In this document: in pieces, positions 25,583 through 33,106 of the stretch
How positions within the stretch are numbered: position 1 is the first letter of the stretch
Layout of the letters: each line of letters starts with the position of its first letter
DNA from: Flavobacteriales bacterium
Lineage (GTDB): Bacteria > Bacteroidota > Bacteroidia > Flavobacteriales > UBA1820
NCBI GenBank assembly: GCA_017620815.1
Contig: JAGAUI010000039.1
Coordinates: forward strand, 1-62,810
DNA: 62,810 nt
Reading direction: 5' to 3'
Made by a program: the position numbers and the translations under genes
The notes under the pieces: generated by a model
Told to the model about the DNA's origin: nothing
The model's input: only the letters and a program-made list of their open reading frames with translations
The model's database searches: none

Positions 25583-26329
25583 ATGAAGCTTTTAGAAGGA
25601 AAAGTGGCTCTTATAACAGGAGCATCTAGAGGTATAGGTCGTGGCATTGCCGAAGTTTTTGCGGCTCATGGTGCCAATGTAGCCTTTACTTATCTATCAT
25701 CGGTAGAAAAGGGACAGGCTCTGGAGGCCGAACTAGCAGCCTATGGTATCACCGCAAAAGGTTATCGTAGTGATGCTTCTGACTATGAACAGGCTCATGC
25801 ACTGGCCGATGCAGTAGTAAAAGATTTTGGACGTCTAGACATATTGGTAAACAATGCAGGTATCACCCGTGATGGACTGCTCATGCGTATGAACAAAGAC
25901 CAGTGGGACGCTGTAATCAAGACCAATCTGGATTCTGTATTTAACCTTACACATGCTGTACAGCGTACTATGTTGCGTCAGAGAAGTGGTTCTATCATAA
26001 ATATGTCATCGGTGGTAGGTATAAAAGGTAATGCAGGACAAGCCAACTATGCTGCATCCAAGGCAGGTATCATAGGTTTTACAAAATCGGTAGCACTAGA
26101 GTTGGGTTCTCGTGGAATACGTTGCAATGCCATAGCTCCCGGATTTATAGAAACCGAAATGACTGGAGCCCTAGACGCCAAAGTGGTAGAAGGTTGGGTA
26201 GAGTCTATACCTCTTAAACGTGCTGGAACAGTGGAAGACATAGCAAATGCTTGTCTATATCTGGGAAGCGACCTATCTACTTATGTTACGGGACAGGTTC
26301 TTTCTGTAAATGGAGGTATGCTTACATAG
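25583..26329 (+). CDS. fabG: 3-oxoacyl-[acyl-carrier-protein] reductase
   Basis: 248 residues, a short-chain dehydrogenase. Seen: NADPH loop TGASRGIG (12-19), NNAG near 90, catalytic Ser in NMSSVVG and YAASK (Tyr/Lys), and the C-terminal GQVLSVNGGM typical of FabG. It reduces 3-oxoacyl-ACP in fatty-acid elongation. It ends its unit at a very long palindromic terminator. Confidence 0.93.
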   Translation: MKLLEGKVALITGASRGIGRGIAEVFAAHGANVAFTYLSSVEKGQALEAELAAYGITAKGYRSDASDYEQAHALADAVVKDFGRLDILVNNAGITRDGLLMRMNKDQWDAVIKTNLDSVFNLTHAVQRTMLRQRSGSIINMSSVVGIKGNAGQANYAASKAGIIGFTKSVALELGSRGIRCNAIAPGFIETEMTGALDAKVVEGWVESIPLKRAGTVEDIANACLYLGSDLSTYVTGQVLSVNGGMLT

Positions 26330-26338
26330 AAAGATGTC

Positions 26339-26391
26339 GTCGGTGATAAAAAGAGCGGCACCCGCAGGGTGCCGCTCTTTTTATCACCGAC
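26339..26391. terminator. Bidirectional terminator with 25-bp perfect arms
   Basis: Arms 26339-26363 and 26367-26391 are perfectly complementary around loop GCA. The core AGCGGCACCC/GGGTGCCGCT resembles the terminator at 9217. Pairing continues about nine bases beyond the A/T tracts. Serves fabG and the convergent gene at 26398. Confidence 0.93.
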
Positions 26392-26397
26392 TAATCA

Positions 26398-26820
26398 TCA
26401 TTTGGAAGGTTTCATAGAGTAGGCAGGGAAGTTTACAGGAAGAATGAAAACAAAAGGTACTTTTCTATCCCCGCTGGTAGCTGCAAGTAGCCAGGGTTTC
26501 ATCTTCTGAAAGGCGTTCCATACGGCTAGGCTATAATCGTGGTGTGTTGTTTTTAATATCTCTATTTCAAACGTTCCGTCCACATTTACTAGAATCTTTA
26601 CCAGTACTCTTCCCCCGTTGATGCTGTTAACCAGCCCTTCGGGATAGACTATGTTTTTGGTGAGGTCTTTATAGATTTGTTTATTGTTGCAGTTATGTAG
26701 TTTGGAGGGGTCATTTACATACCTTAGGCAGGATTTGTTATACACTGGAGGGTATGTAACCTGTGCGTTGAGTGTGGTGAAAAATAGGGCAAATGCTACT
26801 AAGGATAAAAACTTTTTCAT
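26398..26820 (-). CDS. Secreted stand-alone TonB C-terminal-like domain
   Basis: 140 residues: signal peptide (1-19, cut after LNAQ), then a region parallel to the end of the neighbouring TonB: a Cys-containing stretch (SCLRYVNDPSKLHNC), KDLTKNIVYPEGL, GGRVLVKILVNVDGTFEIEILK and a final P(F/W)..PV.F segment. It lacks the membrane anchor and proline spacer of TonB. It may bind TonB boxes or compete with TonB; this is inferred. Own promoter at 26862; transcribed in the same direction as tonB. Confidence 0.8.
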   Translation of the reverse strand: MKKFLSLVAFALFFTTLNAQVTYPPVYNKSCLRYVNDPSKLHNCNNKQIYKDLTKNIVYPEGLVNSINGGRVLVKILVNVDGTFEIEILKTTHHDYSLAVWNAFQKMKPWLLAATSGDRKVPFVFILPVNFPAYSMKPSK

Positions 26821-26861
26821 AATGTTTATTTATAATGTGACTATTTCCTGTGTAAGTGCTA

Positions 26862-26869
26862 CAAATGTA
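26862..26869 (-). promoter_or_regulatory. -7 box for gene 26398
   Basis: TACATTTG on the minus strand. It abuts the T-tract of the tonB terminator (26875-26898), so a terminator and a promoter are back to back. Confidence 0.6.
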
Positions 26870-26874
26870 AAAAA

Positions 26875-26898
26875 ATCCCCGATGTTCTCATCGGGGAT
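26875..26898 (-). terminator. Terminator of tonB
   Basis: 10-bp stem ATCCCCGATG/CATCGGGGAT with a TTCT loop; the A-run at 26869-26875 reads as a T-tract on the minus strand. Confidence 0.85.
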
Positions 26899-26921
26899 AA
26901 TATATATTTTAAGAAAAAGTA

Positions 26922-27647
26922 TTAGCGACCTTGTGACTGTGTAAATGTTACAGGAAGCATATAAGATACTTCTACTGGTTTACCACGCTGTTTACCAGGA
27001 GTGAAAGGTTTGATTTTTGAAACCACACGCAATGCTTCTGCGTCTAGGTTTTTATCAACACCACGAGCTAGTTCTCCTTTAACAGTACCGTCTTTTTTGA
27101 TGGTAAGTTTAATGTACACACGACCACTTATACCCATTTCAAGACATATCTGTGGATATACGATGTTCTTTGAAAGGACTTCGTTAAGTTTTTTACTAGT
27201 ACATTCTAGAAGTTTTGCGTCTTTACCTTTGAAACGTTCACAACCAGGGTAGATAGGTTTGTCCTCGATAATGGTGAAAGGCACTACTTCTTCCACTTCT
27301 TCTTCTACGGCTACAACTTCTACTACTTCAATTACTTCGGCAGAAGATGTTTCAGCAGACTGTATTACCATTTCCTCGATTTCTTCCTCGTCTTCGGCTA
27401 TGATGATTTGTTCAGGAGCCGCTGGTGGTGGAGGTGGAGGAGGAGGAGTGTCCAGTGGACGTTCAGTAATCATAACCTCTTCATCATCTAGATTAAGAGA
27501 TACCTTACCTAGGTCGATGTCTGTGTTGTCATAAGACTTCCATTCAAATGCGATCCAAGTTATAAAAAGTGTAGCTATAAGACCTATTTGAAGGAACAGA
27601 CCCTTACGACGTTCTAGGTCGGCTTTGGGGGTTTTCTTTGGTTCCAT
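26922..27647 (-). CDS. tonB: Energy transducer TonB
   Basis: 241 residues: a short cytoplasmic Lys/Arg part, one membrane helix (about 19-37), an acidic and proline-rich periplasmic spacer (TPPPPPPPPAAPEQ near 67-80 followed by a Glu/Val-rich stretch) and a C-terminal TonB domain (KNIVYPQICLEMGISGRVYIKL...DGTVK...L..EALRVVSKIKPFTPGKQRGKPV). It passes proton-motive force from ExbB/ExbD to outer-membrane receptors. ExbB/D genes lie 28 kb away in this window. Confidence 0.93.
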   Translation of the reverse strand: MEPKKTPKADLERRKGLFLQIGLIATLFITWIAFEWKSYDNTDIDLGKVSLNLDDEEVMITERPLDTPPPPPPPPAAPEQIIIAEDEEEIEEMVIQSAETSSAEVIEVVEVVAVEEEVEEVVPFTIIEDKPIYPGCERFKGKDAKLLECTSKKLNEVLSKNIVYPQICLEMGISGRVYIKLTIKKDGTVKGELARGVDKNLDAEALRVVSKIKPFTPGKQRGKPVEVSYMLPVTFTQSQGR

Positions 27648-27688
27648 TGAGATAATGTTTTTATAGATTATTAAATATTATTCGCCTG

Positions 27689-27716
27689 CAAATATACATA
27701 CAAAAACTGTGCCAAA
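27689..27716 (-). promoter_or_regulatory. Promoter of tonB
   Basis: Minus-strand TATATTTG (27689-27696) with TTTG (27713-27716) 16 bases upstream, slightly short of the usual spacing. Confidence 0.5.
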
Positions 27717-27744
27717 GTGTAGTCCATATAGAAATATTTTTTCA

Positions 27745-27752
27745 TAATTTTG
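27745..27752 (+). promoter_or_regulatory. -7 box for tatD
   Basis: TAATTTTG ends 5 bases before ATG 27758. The expected start point falls on or next to the ATG, which suggests a leaderless mRNA. No -33 match is seen. Confidence 0.5.
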
Positions 27753-27757
27753 TGTCT

Positions 27758-28540
27758 ATGGAAAAAAAAGGACTTTTATATGTAGATACACACTCTCATC
27801 TATATGATGAGGCATTTGATAATGACCGTAAAGAGACTATAGAGAGAGCTGTAGAAAGCGGAGTAAAGAAAATCATTCTACCATCGGTAGATAGCAGTAC
27901 TATGGATAGAATGATGTGTATGGTAAAAGAATATCCATCTGTATGTAAGATGATGATAGGTGTTCATCCTACATCTATCACATCTGAAAACATAAAAAGA
28001 GAACTGAAGGTGGTAGAGGAGAACTATCCTCTCTATGATTGGGTGGGGATAGGAGAGATAGGTCTGGATTTTTATTGGGATACTACATATAAAAAAGAGC
28101 AAGAAGAAGCATTTGAGTGGCAATTGGATTTGGCGATAAAGCAGAATGCTCCTGTGTCTGTCCATAGCCGTGAGGCTATGGACAGGACTCTGGATATGAT
28201 GTCTAGATATGACGTGAGAGGGGTGATGCATTGTTTTTCGGGGACTTATTCTCAGGCTTGTCGTGTACTGGACAGAGGTCTTAAGATAGGTGTGGGAGGT
28301 ACGGTGACATATAAAAATAATCCTATGAGAGAGATAATACGTGCTGTGGGATATGAACATATTGTCTATGAAACCGATGCTCCTTACCTGCCACCTGTGC
28401 CTCATCGTGGAAAACGCAACGAAAGTTCATATATCCCTCTCGTGGTGGCATATCTTTCAGAATGCCTAGATGTGTCTATGGAGAAACTATCTGCTGCGGC
28501 ACAGAAAAACGTGGAAGAAGTTTTTGGTCTTACTCTTTAA
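27758..28540 (+). CDS. tatD: TatD-family metal-dependent DNase
   Basis: About 260 residues. Metal-binding motifs: DTHSHLYDEAF near the start, GEIGLDFYWD near 93, VHSREAMD, MHCFSGT and the C-terminal ETDAPYLPPVPHRGKRNE. TatD proteins are cytoplasmic exonucleases of the amidohydrolase fold. ATG 27758 is preferred over the in-frame GTG at 27752, which overlaps the promoter box. A perfect 12-bp hairpin with a GTGA loop lies in the coding sequence at 28158-28185. Confidence 0.93.
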   Translation: MEKKGLLYVDTHSHLYDEAFDNDRKETIERAVESGVKKIILPSVDSSTMDRMMCMVKEYPSVCKMMIGVHPTSITSENIKRELKVVEENYPLYDWVGIGEIGLDFYWDTTYKKEQEEAFEWQLDLAIKQNAPVSVHSREAMDRTLDMMSRYDVRGVMHCFSGTYSQACRVLDRGLKIGVGGTVTYKNNPMREIIRAVGYEHIVYETDAPYLPPVPHRGKRNESSYIPLVVAYLSECLDVSMEKLSAAAQKNVEEVFGLTL

Positions 28541-28576
28541 GATAACATTTACTATATTGGGGTAAAATTCTCTGAC

Positions 28577-29410
28577 GTGTGTAGATTTTGCCTGTGTGTT
28601 ATTTTTTTTGCCTCCACTCTCTCCCTGTGGGGGAAACATCCTCCTTATAATCTTAAGTATCACATAAAAGATGTGTGGGGGTATGTGGATAGCGTAAAAG
28701 CCGATGCCAATCCTTTATGTGATGCAAGCCTAGACTATAAACAAAATATGCTGGCTCCTGCCTCCACTACTGATACTCTTACTTCGCTACTTGATGTCTT
28801 GCATCGTTGTGTGGGAAGAGGTGTAGATGATGAGATGGTGTATATGGAGCTATCGCGTGTGTATATGGCGATGGGACGTTATGATGAGGCATTTGGGGTT
28901 ATATCTCCATGTGTGAAACCATCTCATGCAGCCTTGTGGTATGCAGCTGTGTCTATGTGTGAGGGGCAGTACTTGCGAGCATTGTACTTTAAAAAGATGG
29001 TGGATAGAAATTGGGCAAAAGAAAATTATCCCGATGTGTTGGAAGGACTGGATACTATGTGTGTGGAGAGTGTTGAAAATAAGGATAGAGTGGTTGTGTC
29101 TGGCGAAAAAGAAAATATGATGGTAGATACATCACAGGTCGTTTTTTATGATAAAAAGTATAGTGAGGTGTATGATGTTTATGCTACTCATAACTACTTG
29201 CAAGCCGAAAGCATGATAGAAGATATCATGAAGGATGATAAACTGCCCATATCTCGCAAAGCAAAATTTCATCTGCTCTTGTCTATATGCAGGGGTAAAC
29301 TATATGGTACTGGCTCAATGATACGTTCTATGCGTGCTGTCGAGCAGTTATATAAAGATACTCCCCAGTCAAGTTTTGCCAGTAGGGTGCTTAAAGTGTA
29401 TGGTAAGTAG
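28577..29410 (+). CDS. Hypothetical exported protein, TPR-like
   Basis: About 277 residues from a GTG start; no in-frame ATG exists near the start. A hydrophobic Cys-rich N-terminus (FCLCVIFFASTLSLWGK) looks like a signal peptide. The rest is helical: VYMELSRVYMAMGRYDEAFGVI and ALWYAAVSMCEGQYLRALYF resemble tetratricopeptide units. No specific family is recognised. It follows tatD after 36 bases and is probably in the same transcript. Confidence 0.7.
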   Translation: MCRFCLCVIFFASTLSLWGKHPPYNLKYHIKDVWGYVDSVKADANPLCDASLDYKQNMLAPASTTDTLTSLLDVLHRCVGRGVDDEMVYMELSRVYMAMGRYDEAFGVISPCVKPSHAALWYAAVSMCEGQYLRALYFKKMVDRNWAKENYPDVLEGLDTMCVESVENKDRVVVSGEKENMMVDTSQVVFYDKKYSEVYDVYATHNYLQAESMIEDIMKDDKLPISRKAKFHLLLSICRGKLYGTGSMIRSMRAVEQLYKDTPQSSFASRVLKVYGK

Positions 29411-29415
29411 TGATT

Positions 29416-29447
29416 TTTGATGCAATGAGAGAAAATTTATATATTTG
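29416..29447 (+). promoter_or_regulatory. Promoter of the LemA-TPM operon
   Basis: TTTG (29416-29419), 20 bases, TATATTTG (29440-29447): close match to consensus, 56 bases before the lemA start. Confidence 0.7.
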
Positions 29448-29502
29448 TGGTTTGGAAATATGAACAATAAATCAATATCAACACTTAAAAGTAAGTAATA
29501 AA

Positions 29503-30117
29503 ATGAAAAACAAAGGTTGTGTAATAGCCGCCATAGTAGCGGCAGGACTATTGCTAATAGTTATATCTATAGTTTCTTGGGGTATAGGAAAGTATAACAC
29601 TATGGTGGAGTTGCGTAGCGGAGAGATGGGTTATGAAAAGACGTTGGCCGATGTGGAAAGTCAGTACCAACGTCGTAGTGACCTTATCCCAAACCTAGTT
29701 GCAACGGTTAAAGGTTATGCTACTCACGAGGAAAAAACTCTTACCGAAGTAGTTGAAGCACGTGCAGCTGCCACTCAAATGACCATAGACCCATCACAGC
29801 TTACACCTGCTGCTCTTGAAAAATTCCAAGCCTCACAGGGACAGCTATCACAAGCATTGGGACGTCTTATGGTGGTTGCCGAACGTTATCCAGACCTTAA
29901 AGCCAATGAGAACTTCCGTGAGCTATCTTCACAGCTAGAAGGTACAGAAAACCGCATACAGGTAGCGCGTCAGCGTTATAACGAGGCTGCTTCCAAATAC
30001 AATGCTTACATAATGAAATTCCCTGGAAATATCATAGCAGGCATAACAGGATTTGATAAGGCGGCTCTATTTAAGGCCGATGCAGCAGCTGCCACTGCTC
30101 CCAAAGTGGAGTTTTAG
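29503..30117 (+). CDS. LemA family protein
   Basis: 204 residues: N-terminal membrane helix (about 6-26), then the helical LemA domain (YQRRSDLIPNLVATVKGYATHEEKTL near 55-80; ENFRELSSQLEGTENRIQVARQRYNEAASKYN near 146-177). LemA proteins are membrane-anchored and of unclear function but commonly pair with TPM-domain proteins, as here. First gene of a three-gene operon. Confidence 0.93.
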   Translation: MKNKGCVIAAIVAAGLLLIVISIVSWGIGKYNTMVELRSGEMGYEKTLADVESQYQRRSDLIPNLVATVKGYATHEEKTLTEVVEARAAATQMTIDPSQLTPAALEKFQASQGQLSQALGRLMVVAERYPDLKANENFRELSSQLEGTENRIQVARQRYNEAASKYNAYIMKFPGNIIAGITGFDKAALFKADAAAATAPKVEF

Positions 30118-30151
30118 TGGGGATACGGCACATAAATAAATATAGATAAAT

Positions 30152-30601
30152 ATGAGCGATATAGTAAGAGATTTCCTTTCTCCAGAGGGGGAACGTAGTG
30201 TCATAGACGCCATTCGCTGTGCCGAAAAAAATACTTCGGGGGAGATACGTGTGCATATAGAGGCGGGAGATGGATTGTTGCCTCCATTGGTACGTGCTTC
30301 GCGGGTGTTTGAGATTTTGGGTATGCACCATACAGAAAAGGGAAATGGAGTGCTACTTTACATAGACGTAGCACATCACGGATTTGCTATATGGGGAGGT
30401 CGCGGTATAGATGAGGTAGTCCCCGAAGGCTTTTGGAACGGAATATACATACTTGTGCGTGATAATTTCCGCAGTGGCAAAATTACCCAGGGTCTTGTAG
30501 AGGCTATAACACAAGTAGGAACCCTTCTCAAAGAGTTCTTCCCTTACCAGAGTGATGATGTAAATGAATTACCAGACGAAATATCCCGAGGCAATGTATA
30601 G
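30152..30601 (+). CDS. TPM-domain protein (small)
   Basis: 149 residues with the TPM (TLP18.3/Psb32/MOLO-1) fold and no signal peptide. Features: FLSPEGERSVIDAIRCAEKNTSGEIRVHIE, GNGVLLYIDVAHHGFAIWGGRGIDEVVPEGFW, then KITQGLVEAI. It overlaps the start of the next TPM gene by 8 bases, showing tight coupling. Confidence 0.88.
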   Translation: MSDIVRDFLSPEGERSVIDAIRCAEKNTSGEIRVHIEAGDGLLPPLVRASRVFEILGMHHTEKGNGVLLYIDVAHHGFAIWGGRGIDEVVPEGFWNGIYILVRDNFRSGKITQGLVEAITQVGTLLKEFFPYQSDDVNELPDEISRGNV

Positions 30602-31412
30602 ATATATATATGTAATAGTATGTGTGTTGTTTTCCATCCCTATGTGGGGTAAGAGTGATTGCATACCAGAAAAGCCATCTTTGCAGACATCGGTATATGA
30701 TTATTCTGCTTTGCTTACAGGGGAGCAGAAAACGGCATTGGAAAGAAAACTTATTGCCTATTCAGACAGTACATCTACACAGATAGTAGTAGCCATAAAA
30801 AATGACTTGTGTGGTGAGGATATATCTATGTTGGCTATAAACTGGGCACACGAGTGGGGCATAGGACAGGAAAAGGAAGACAACGGAGTCTTTATCCTGC
30901 TTTCTCCATCATCACGTAAGATATTTATAGCTACTGGTTATGGAGTAGAAGGCTCTCTTACCGATGCTATGACTCGCCGCATAATAGAAGAAAGGATTAT
31001 TCCATACTTCCGCAATGGAGATTATTACGGGGGTCTGATGGCAGGGGTTGACGCTATATTTGAGACTCTTACTGGACAGTTCAAGTCAACGCCATCTACA
31101 ACAGGTGATGATGATATGAGTCCTCTAGTGGCATTACTTCCTATCGTTATTTTCATAGCTATAGTCATAGCTGTGAGTGATTCCTCCAGCAAGAAAAAAG
31201 GAGGTAGTGGTAGTGGTGGCACTGGCGGAGGTATGTCCACAGGCGAGGCTATACTGCTGGGAATGTTACTAGGAGGTTCGGGGCGTTCTAGTGGTGGATA
31301 TTCTTCGGGGGGATATGACGGTGGAGACTTTGGCGGCGGTTTCTCTGGAGGCTTCGGTGGAGGTTTTGGCGGCGGAGGCTTCGGCGGAGGCGGTGCCGGT
31401 GGTAGTTGGTAA
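30594..31412 (+). CDS. TPM-domain protein with glycine-rich tail
   Basis: About 272 residues from ATG 30594, chosen because it gives a clean signal peptide (MYRYIYVIVCVLFS, cut near MWGK). A TPM domain follows (VYDYSALLTGEQKTALERKL; QIVVAIKNDL; EDNGVFILLSPSSRKIFIATGYGVEG; MTRRIIEERIIPYFR), then a membrane helix near 184-204 and a tail very rich in Gly/Ser ending in GGGGAGGSW. This is the usual layout of YgcG-like proteins that work with LemA in the envelope. Confidence 0.9.
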   Translation: MYRYIYVIVCVLFSIPMWGKSDCIPEKPSLQTSVYDYSALLTGEQKTALERKLIAYSDSTSTQIVVAIKNDLCGEDISMLAINWAHEWGIGQEKEDNGVFILLSPSSRKIFIATGYGVEGSLTDAMTRRIIEERIIPYFRNGDYYGGLMAGVDAIFETLTGQFKSTPSTTGDDDMSPLVALLPIVIFIAIVIAVSDSSSKKKGGSGSGGTGGGMSTGEAILLGMLLGGSGRSSGGYSSGGYDGGDFGGGFSGGFGGGFGGGGFGGGGAGGSW

Positions 31413-31428
31413 AAAGATATGAATATAG

Positions 31429-31470
31429 ATGAAAAAATAGGCAGCCCTTGAGGGCTGCCTATTTTTTCAT
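31429..31470 (+). terminator. Terminator of the LemA-TPM operon
   Basis: Perfect 19-bp inverted repeat (31429-31447/31452-31470) with loop TTGA and a T6 tract within the right arm. Confidence 0.92.
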
Positions 31471-31524
31471 GAGTTATTTTAAAAATAATACATACAAAAA
31501 GTGTGGTAAAGAGCAAATAATAAC

Positions 31525-31532
31525 TACATTTG
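31525..31532 (+). promoter_or_regulatory. -7 box for structured RNA B
   Basis: TACATTTG, identical to the box before RNA A, again followed by AGGGTA and a short hairpin. Confidence 0.6.
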
Positions 31533-31536
31533 CAGG

Positions 31537-31760
31537 GTACAAACCGTACAAAAAGTGTCTGACTGATTCTCTCAAAAGAAATCTGGTAAATTTTTTTAGG
31601 AAGAGGAAATAGCAGACAGGTTATCCCACATCATATCGCGAGATACTGGTGTGGGTGTCTGTGCTTGTCTTCTTCCGCGGTTTACCAGAGCCCTTTTGAG
31701 GGGCAAGCCACAGCTCCCACACTTTTATATATAAAAGTTAAATTCTTCTATGGGAGCTGA
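31537..31760 (+). ncRNA. Long structured RNA B, counterpart of RNA A
   Basis: A 224-base non-coding stretch with GTAC/GTAC (31537-31540/31546-31549), then one rod: TCTCTCAAAAG with CTTTTGAGGG(G) (31568-31578/31693-31703), TCTGGTAAA/TTTACCAGA (31582-31590/31681-31689), GGAAGA/TCTTCC (31599-31604/31671-31676), AGCAGACA/TGTCTGTGCT (31611-31618/31656-31665), CCCACA/TGTGGG (31625-31630/31650-31655) and TATC-GCGA-GATA (31634-31645). A second hairpin CAGCTCCCA/TGGGAGCTG (31711-31719/31751-31759) encloses ACTTTTATATATAAAAGT. It shares with RNA A the promoter, the start AGGGTA and the 3' motif TTAAATTC...GGAGCTGAG (G at one variable place). Sequence elsewhere differs while pairing is kept. Family unproven. 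Confidence 0.55.
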
Positions 31761-31780
31761 GAAGAACAATAGTTTTTCTC

Positions 31781-32962
31781 ATGAAACCATTAAAATTTAT
31801 CGCAGCAATTATGGCCATAGCACTGGCTGTGGCTTGTAGCAAGGGCATTACAGACTCTCCCGAACCCACTCCTCCTTCCCGTCCTCAACCACCTGTAACA
31901 TCTACCGATAGTATAGTTACCGTGTCTTTCACCACGGGCGGTGAGGTTGTTTTAAGTGAAGAACCTCTCACCAAATCCATAGCCACCTCACCCGATGACC
32001 TATGGGGTTTTCAAGTCTATCAATATCCAGACTCTGTAGCTGGGGAGAATGCGACGTTTAGTGGAATAGAATATATGTGTGGTTACTATGATTGCCTTGA
32101 CTCTATAAAGATGCCGTTGGTAAAAGGTAAATGGTATGGTTTTACCCTTACCTATATTCCTAATGGTAAAAATATTATAGCTATTAATGAGGGAATATAC
32201 GGTAGCCCATTTAATAGATATGTGTCAAGTGGTAAAAAACTTAATATATTGTATTATGGTGAAAAAATATCCAATTTATATTATGGTGAAGTATCTTTAG
32301 GTGTTGGTAATTACGGTGCTTTTGAAAATTTTTATTTTTCATCTGTAGAACGATATCAAGGTGTAAAATGGAATGTGTATGCTACCGATAGTACTACTAC
32401 TATCGCTATAAACCTATACCGTATGATGACTGGTGTGAAAATAGTGGCAGAAGATTTTACTTCTGGTACTATTTTAGTAAAAGGAGCAGATAGTGGTGGA
32501 AATCTTTCTTATAGTGTAGATCACGTGTTTATCCCAGCTATGGATACCATAGTTGCTACTCGTGATACTATAATGCCAGATAGCACTGTGGTGACATTAA
32601 GTGATACTATTATACAGGTAGCCAAAGAATCTATATTGGATATTACTGTACAAACTCCTTGTATGCCTATGGTAAATGCAAACTATTCCCATTCATTGGC
32701 TGTCCGTGGTGATTTTCGAAAAAAGATAATGGAGGAACAGCCTTTTGTTGATGAACAGGAGGGGGCTCTACAGGTGGTGTATAAAGATACTACAGGTGTG
32801 GAAGTATCTCTTTATTCAAACAACAAGTTTGAATTTAAACGTCTTACAAAACACGTTATAAAACTTAACGTGGCAGACATACTTAATAAAGAGGCAGGAT
32901 TTGAACCAGATATAAAAGATGATCCATCTACTCCTATGGAAGAAGAAGATGTTAATTTGTAG
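31781..32962 (+). CDS. Hypothetical lipoprotein
   Basis: 393 residues with a lipoprotein signal (lipobox AVAC, Cys 19) followed by a proline-rich linker (SPEPTPPSRPQPP). The body is beta-rich, with many Thr/Tyr/Gly, and has short internal repeats (LYYGEKISN / LYYGEVSLG). The layout resembles surface lipoproteins or fimbrillin-like proteins of Bacteroidales, but I cannot assign a family. It begins 21 bases after RNA B, which may be its leader. Confidence 0.8.
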   Translation: MKPLKFIAAIMAIALAVACSKGITDSPEPTPPSRPQPPVTSTDSIVTVSFTTGGEVVLSEEPLTKSIATSPDDLWGFQVYQYPDSVAGENATFSGIEYMCGYYDCLDSIKMPLVKGKWYGFTLTYIPNGKNIIAINEGIYGSPFNRYVSSGKKLNILYYGEKISNLYYGEVSLGVGNYGAFENFYFSSVERYQGVKWNVYATDSTTTIAINLYRMMTGVKIVAEDFTSGTILVKGADSGGNLSYSVDHVFIPAMDTIVATRDTIMPDSTVVTLSDTIIQVAKESILDITVQTPCMPMVNANYSHSLAVRGDFRKKIMEEQPFVDEQEGALQVVYKDTTGVEVSLYSNNKFEFKRLTKHVIKLNVADILNKEAGFEPDIKDDPSTPMEEEDVNL

Positions 32963-32992
32963 TATTGGGAGTAAAAATGAGAATTGTGGTGA

Positions 32993-33022
32993 AGTGGCAG
33001 CCCTGGGCTGCCGCTTTTTTTT
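32993..33022 (+). terminator. Terminator
   Basis: Stem GGCAGCC/GGCTGCC around a 3-base CTG loop (outer bases AGT..GCT also nearly pair) and a T8 tract, 30 bases after the lipoprotein stop. Confidence 0.88.
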
Positions 33023-33067
33023 GGATAAAAATTCATCGCTTAAAGAGTGTAAAAGGAAAATAAACAC

Positions 33068-33075
33068 TAAATTTG
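33068..33075 (+). promoter_or_regulatory. -7 box for the SGNH hydrolase gene
   Basis: TAAATTTG, 31 bases before the ATG. Confidence 0.5.
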
Positions 33076-33106
33076 CTATCGTTAATAAAAAATAAACATT
33101 AGTAGT

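Noticed and set aside
27259-27534. Ser/Thr-rich plus-strand frame of 91 codons
   Set aside because: It mirrors the Glu-rich spacer of tonB on the other strand; no independent evidence.
31025-31516. Proline-rich minus-strand frame of 163 codons
   Set aside because: It is the reverse of the glycine-rich tail of the TPM protein and runs through the terminator; an artefact.
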